Part shown: positions 61,702 to 64,000 of the stretch, in pieces
Position numbering within the stretch: the first letter of the stretch is position 1
Layout of the letters: the number at the start of each line of letters is the position of its first letter
Assembly (NCBI GenBank): GCA_040222185.1
Contig: JAVKDP010000028.1
Span: forward strand, 1-64,000
Direction: 5' to 3'
Source of the DNA: JAVKDP01 sp040222185
GTDB taxonomy: Bacteria; Bacteroidota; Rhodothermia; Balneolales; Balneolaceae
DNA: 64,000 nucleotides
Notes under the pieces: generated by a model
The model's input: the letters and a program-made list of their open reading frames with translations, nothing else
Database searches by the model: none
Told to the model about the DNA's origin: nothing
Position numbers and translations under genes: made by a program

Positions 61702-63270
61702 ATGATTTCCATTTCCAAAACACCTTGTGATGAGCTGATCATTGATTCGAAAGAATCTAATGAGTGTAAGCAAAACTCTAAATTTTGGGTACTTGTTACT
61801 TCTGTTCTGGGTTCGAGTATAGCCTTTGTAAATGGCTCAGTGGTAAATGTAGCATTACCTGCCATTCAAACTTCTTTTGATGGTTCGGTTGCTGATATGC
61901 AATGGATCGTTAACGGTTATACTATAGTACTGGCAGCGTTGATACTTGTTGGTGGATCTCTTGGCGATCTTTATGGCCGAAAAAAGATGTTTGGCTTAGG
62001 TGTTCTTATTTTTGCAGCAGCCTCTGTTTGGAGTGGTTTGTCAACTTCTGTATTCCAGTTAATTCTTGCTCGCATTCTCCAGGGAATTGGTGGAGCTCTT
62101 CTTATCCCAAACAGTCTCGCATTAGTAAGTTCTGCTTACCCAAAAGAAGAGCGAGGCAAAGCCATTGGAACCTGGTCGGCTTTTTCAGCAATTACTACAG
62201 CTATAGGGCCAATTCTTGGGGGCTGGCTTGTTGATTCTTACTCATGGCGTCCGGTCTTCTTTATCAGTATTCCTATAGCTCTTGCAGCATTTGCCATATT
62301 ACTTCTGAAGGTTCCTGAATTTAAAGACGATATTAAATCACAGAAACTGGATTGGAAAGGCGCTATCCTTGCTTCACTTGGATTTGGTTTAATCAGCATT
62401 GGCTTAATACAGGCCTCTGAGCTTGGATTTTTCCACCCTTTTGTACTAGGTACACTTTTCGGAGGAATTCTTCTCATCCTTCTGTTTATCTACAATGAGA
62501 ATACTACAGCTGATCCGATGATGCCCATGACTGTGTTCAAGTCGAAAAGCTTCAGTGGTGTTAACCTGGTTACTTTACTGATTTATTTTGCATTAAGTGG
62601 AGTATTCTTCTTCCTCCCTTTTAATTTGATACAAGTGCAGGGATATTCAGCAACTGAAGCCGGCGCGGTCTTTCTACCTTTTACGATTACGATGGGTGTT
62701 CTTTCCCGGTGGTCAGGTGGATTAGTAGATAGATATGGTGAACGATTACCGCTTATTGTTGGCCCTGTAATAACAGCAGCTGGTTATTATGCATTAAGCC
62801 TCCCGGAGTATAGTACTGACTTCTGGACTTCCTTTTTCCCGGGCTTAATGATCACCGGAATTGGAATGGCAATTACTGTATCACCACTTACAACTGCTGT
62901 AATGAATTCGGTTGAGAACCATCAAACAGGGGTCGCTTCTGGAGTCAACAACTCTGTTTCAAGGCTTGCAGGGATGCTGGCTGTGGCCATTCTTGGATTG
63001 ATTGCAGTGCAGGTGTTCTCTACTGAGTTGATGAGCAATTTTGATTCTGTTCAACTATCCCAGGATTTAAAGGAATCAGTACAGGATCAATCCATAAAAC
63101 TTGCCGGAATTTCATTGGCTGATACTATTCCTCTACAACAAAAGGTGCTCGCTCGTGAAATCATAAACGATTCTTTTATAGCATCCTTTCAGCTACTAAT
63201 GAAGATTTCAGCTGTTATTACTTTAGTAGGAGCGGCAGTTTCCTGGGTAACTTTAAAAGGAAAAAACTAG
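61702..63270 (+). CDS. MFS multidrug exporter (DHA2/EmrB-QacA type, 14 TM)
   Basis: 522 residues, about 14 hydrophobic helices. Motif A-like GGSLGDLYGRKKMFGLGVLIF follows helix 2; QWIVNGYTIVLAALIL in helix 2 is typical of DHA2; motif C-like AITTAIGPILGGWLVD lies in helix 5. The N-terminal 30 residues are polar. This is a proton-coupled drug exporter; substrate unknown. No EmrA-type adaptor gene is adjacent. It overlaps the convergent gene by 4 bp through a shared CTAG. Confidence 0.9.
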   Translation: MISISKTPCDELIIDSKESNECKQNSKFWVLVTSVLGSSIAFVNGSVVNVALPAIQTSFDGSVADMQWIVNGYTIVLAALILVGGSLGDLYGRKKMFGLGVLIFAAASVWSGLSTSVFQLILARILQGIGGALLIPNSLALVSSAYPKEERGKAIGTWSAFSAITTAIGPILGGWLVDSYSWRPVFFISIPIALAAFAILLLKVPEFKDDIKSQKLDWKGAILASLGFGLISIGLIQASELGFFHPFVLGTLFGGILLILLFIYNENTTADPMMPMTVFKSKSFSGVNLVTLLIYFALSGVFFFLPFNLIQVQGYSATEAGAVFLPFTITMGVLSRWSGGLVDRYGERLPLIVGPVITAAGYYALSLPEYSTDFWTSFFPGLMITGIGMAITVSPLTTAVMNSVENHQTGVASGVNNSVSRLAGMLAVAILGLIAVQVFSTELMSNFDSVQLSQDLKESVQDQSIKLAGISLADTIPLQQKVLAREIINDSFIASFQLLMKISAVITLVGAAVSWVTLKGKN

Positions 63271-64000
63271 AAGCCTATTTTCTTTATCGCGTCCTGCGCT
63301 CTGTTCTTAATAGCATCTTCCAACTCTTTCTTTTTCTTTTCTAGTTCAGCTTTTTTCTCATCAACAACTTTAAGCTGTTCATTAACCCGGGCTTCATATT
63401 TATCATATTCTGACCTGAGTTCGGCTTCTTTCTCTCTTGCAAAGGTCTCTACTTCAGCCTTTTTATCATTTACTCGTCCTTCTACTTCATTTTGAATTTT
63501 GCGTTTTGCCTCTTCTACTTCTTTTGTAACCGTTCCTTTTAGAGCATTCAGGAACAGATCATCAATATTAGATCGAACTCTTACATTTAAAGGGCCTGAA
63601 GTATTATTGATTAGTGCGGTTGCATTGATTTGATCTGTATCTGAAATTGCTGAGCGAATTAATGACTCGACAGTATTCTTTGGGCTTCCAGCGCTTTCAA
63701 AATCGAAATTAATATTCTCGGCAAGGTATTCTACTTCACTTTCAATCCTTTTGTCAATTACACTAAGATCTACACTTAATCTCCCTGTTCCTTGGGTCAG
63801 GTCGTAGGGCAAAAGCTCTGACGGCGATATTTTAGTGCTTTGAAGTGAAAACCCCTGATACGCTACTTTAACCTGTTCTTTAGGTTCTTCTCCCAAATAA
63901 TTGATTTCACCATCAACTGTGAGACTCACGGCATTCTCATCTTCTCCACCAAGATCAAAAATGATCGGTTTTCCCGTTTTTTCCTGGTCACTACTTATAT
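63267..64000 (-). CDS. C-terminal part of a large coiled-coil protein (possibly TIGR03545 family), truncated by the window end
   Basis: The frame stays open from the window edge (reading SSDQEKTG...DHFDLGGEDENAVSLTVDGEI) to TAG at 63269-63267, so the start lies outside. About 244 residues are visible: a beta-rich region (VAYQGFSLQSTKISPSELLPYDLTQGTGRLSVDLSVI; LFLNALKGTV), then a long charged coiled coil (from about 63530 downward, EVEEAKRKIQNEVEGRVNDKKAEVETFAREKEAELRSEYDKYEARVNEQLK) ending IKNRAQDAIKKIGF. The pattern resembles TIGR03545 proteins, with AsmA-like repeats plus coiled coil, but this is not certain. Function unknown. Confidence 0.6.
   Translation of the reverse strand, partial: ISSDQEKTGKPIIFDLGGEDENAVSLTVDGEINYLGEEPKEQVKVAYQGFSLQSTKISPSELLPYDLTQGTGRLSVDLSVIDKRIESEVEYLAENINFDFESAGSPKNTVESLIRSAISDTDQINATALINNTSGPLNVRVRSNIDDLFLNALKGTVTKEVEEAKRKIQNEVEGRVNDKKAEVETFAREKEAELRSEYDKYEARVNEQLKVVDEKKAELEKKKKELEDAIKNRAQDAIKKIGF

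Overview
The window looks like chromosomal DNA of a Gram-negative, AT-rich member of the FCB group, most likely Balneolota/Rhodothermota or a close Bacteroidota relative. This is inference from gene content: a Por/T9SS C-terminal sorting domain starting NYPNPFNPST, a TonB receptor with a carboxypeptidase-regulatory domain, Bat proteins, a DUF4293 protein, BshA, frequent GTG/TTG starts, and one good -33/-7 promoter of the TTG...TAnnTTTG type. I see no rRNA, tRNA, CRISPR array, prophage or insertion sequence. Coding density is high and no gap between genes exceeds about 270 bp.

Layout. 1-451: a broken or frameshifted SPOR-domain end with a strong terminator. 569-3074: a partner-switching set (STAS antagonist, anti-sigma-type kinase, GAF-PP2C phosphatase). 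3067-8514: an MltF-type lytic transglycosylase, a TonB-dependent receptor, a DMT exporter and a DUF4293 protein. 8564-15535: a self-regulated tetR-tolC-acrA-acrB RND efflux operon with its own promoter and terminator. 15642-30633: a second DMT exporter, then a surface-polysaccharide locus (SLBB export protein, Wzz-like, Wzy-like, Wzx-like, three glycosyltransferases, three methyltransferases, WecB) into which pyrR-pyrB is inserted. 30837-33243: sucC and bshA. 33408-37369: a partial Bat operon led by a stand-alone YebC-N-like ORF and including a polyglutamine protein. 37393-42868: an M20 peptidase and a MacA/MacB-permease/TolC set without an ATPase. 42977-48870: panC-panD, a two-lipoyl E2 acyltransferase, a Cys/Met PLP enzyme, a Ste24-type protease and a small zinc-ribbon protein.

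49045-55730 is the most interesting stretch: a perfect palindrome, an MhqO-like glyoxalase-fold dioxygenase, an MhqD-like esterase, a Kef-type antiporter with an RCK domain, a UBP-type zinc finger, a histidine kinase with a cyclic-nucleotide-binding-like sensor, and a response regulator fused through a glutaredoxin-like domain to a thioredoxin-reductase-like flavoprotein whose expected active-site cysteines are missing. I read this as a candidate electrophile/quinone-stress or redox-signalling island. 55794-64000 holds a lipoprotein, a TlpA-like thioredoxin, a 1310-residue secreted nuclease-like protein with PKD/LTD repeats and a structured leader, a 14-TM drug exporter, and the C-terminal part of a coiled-coil protein cut by the window end.
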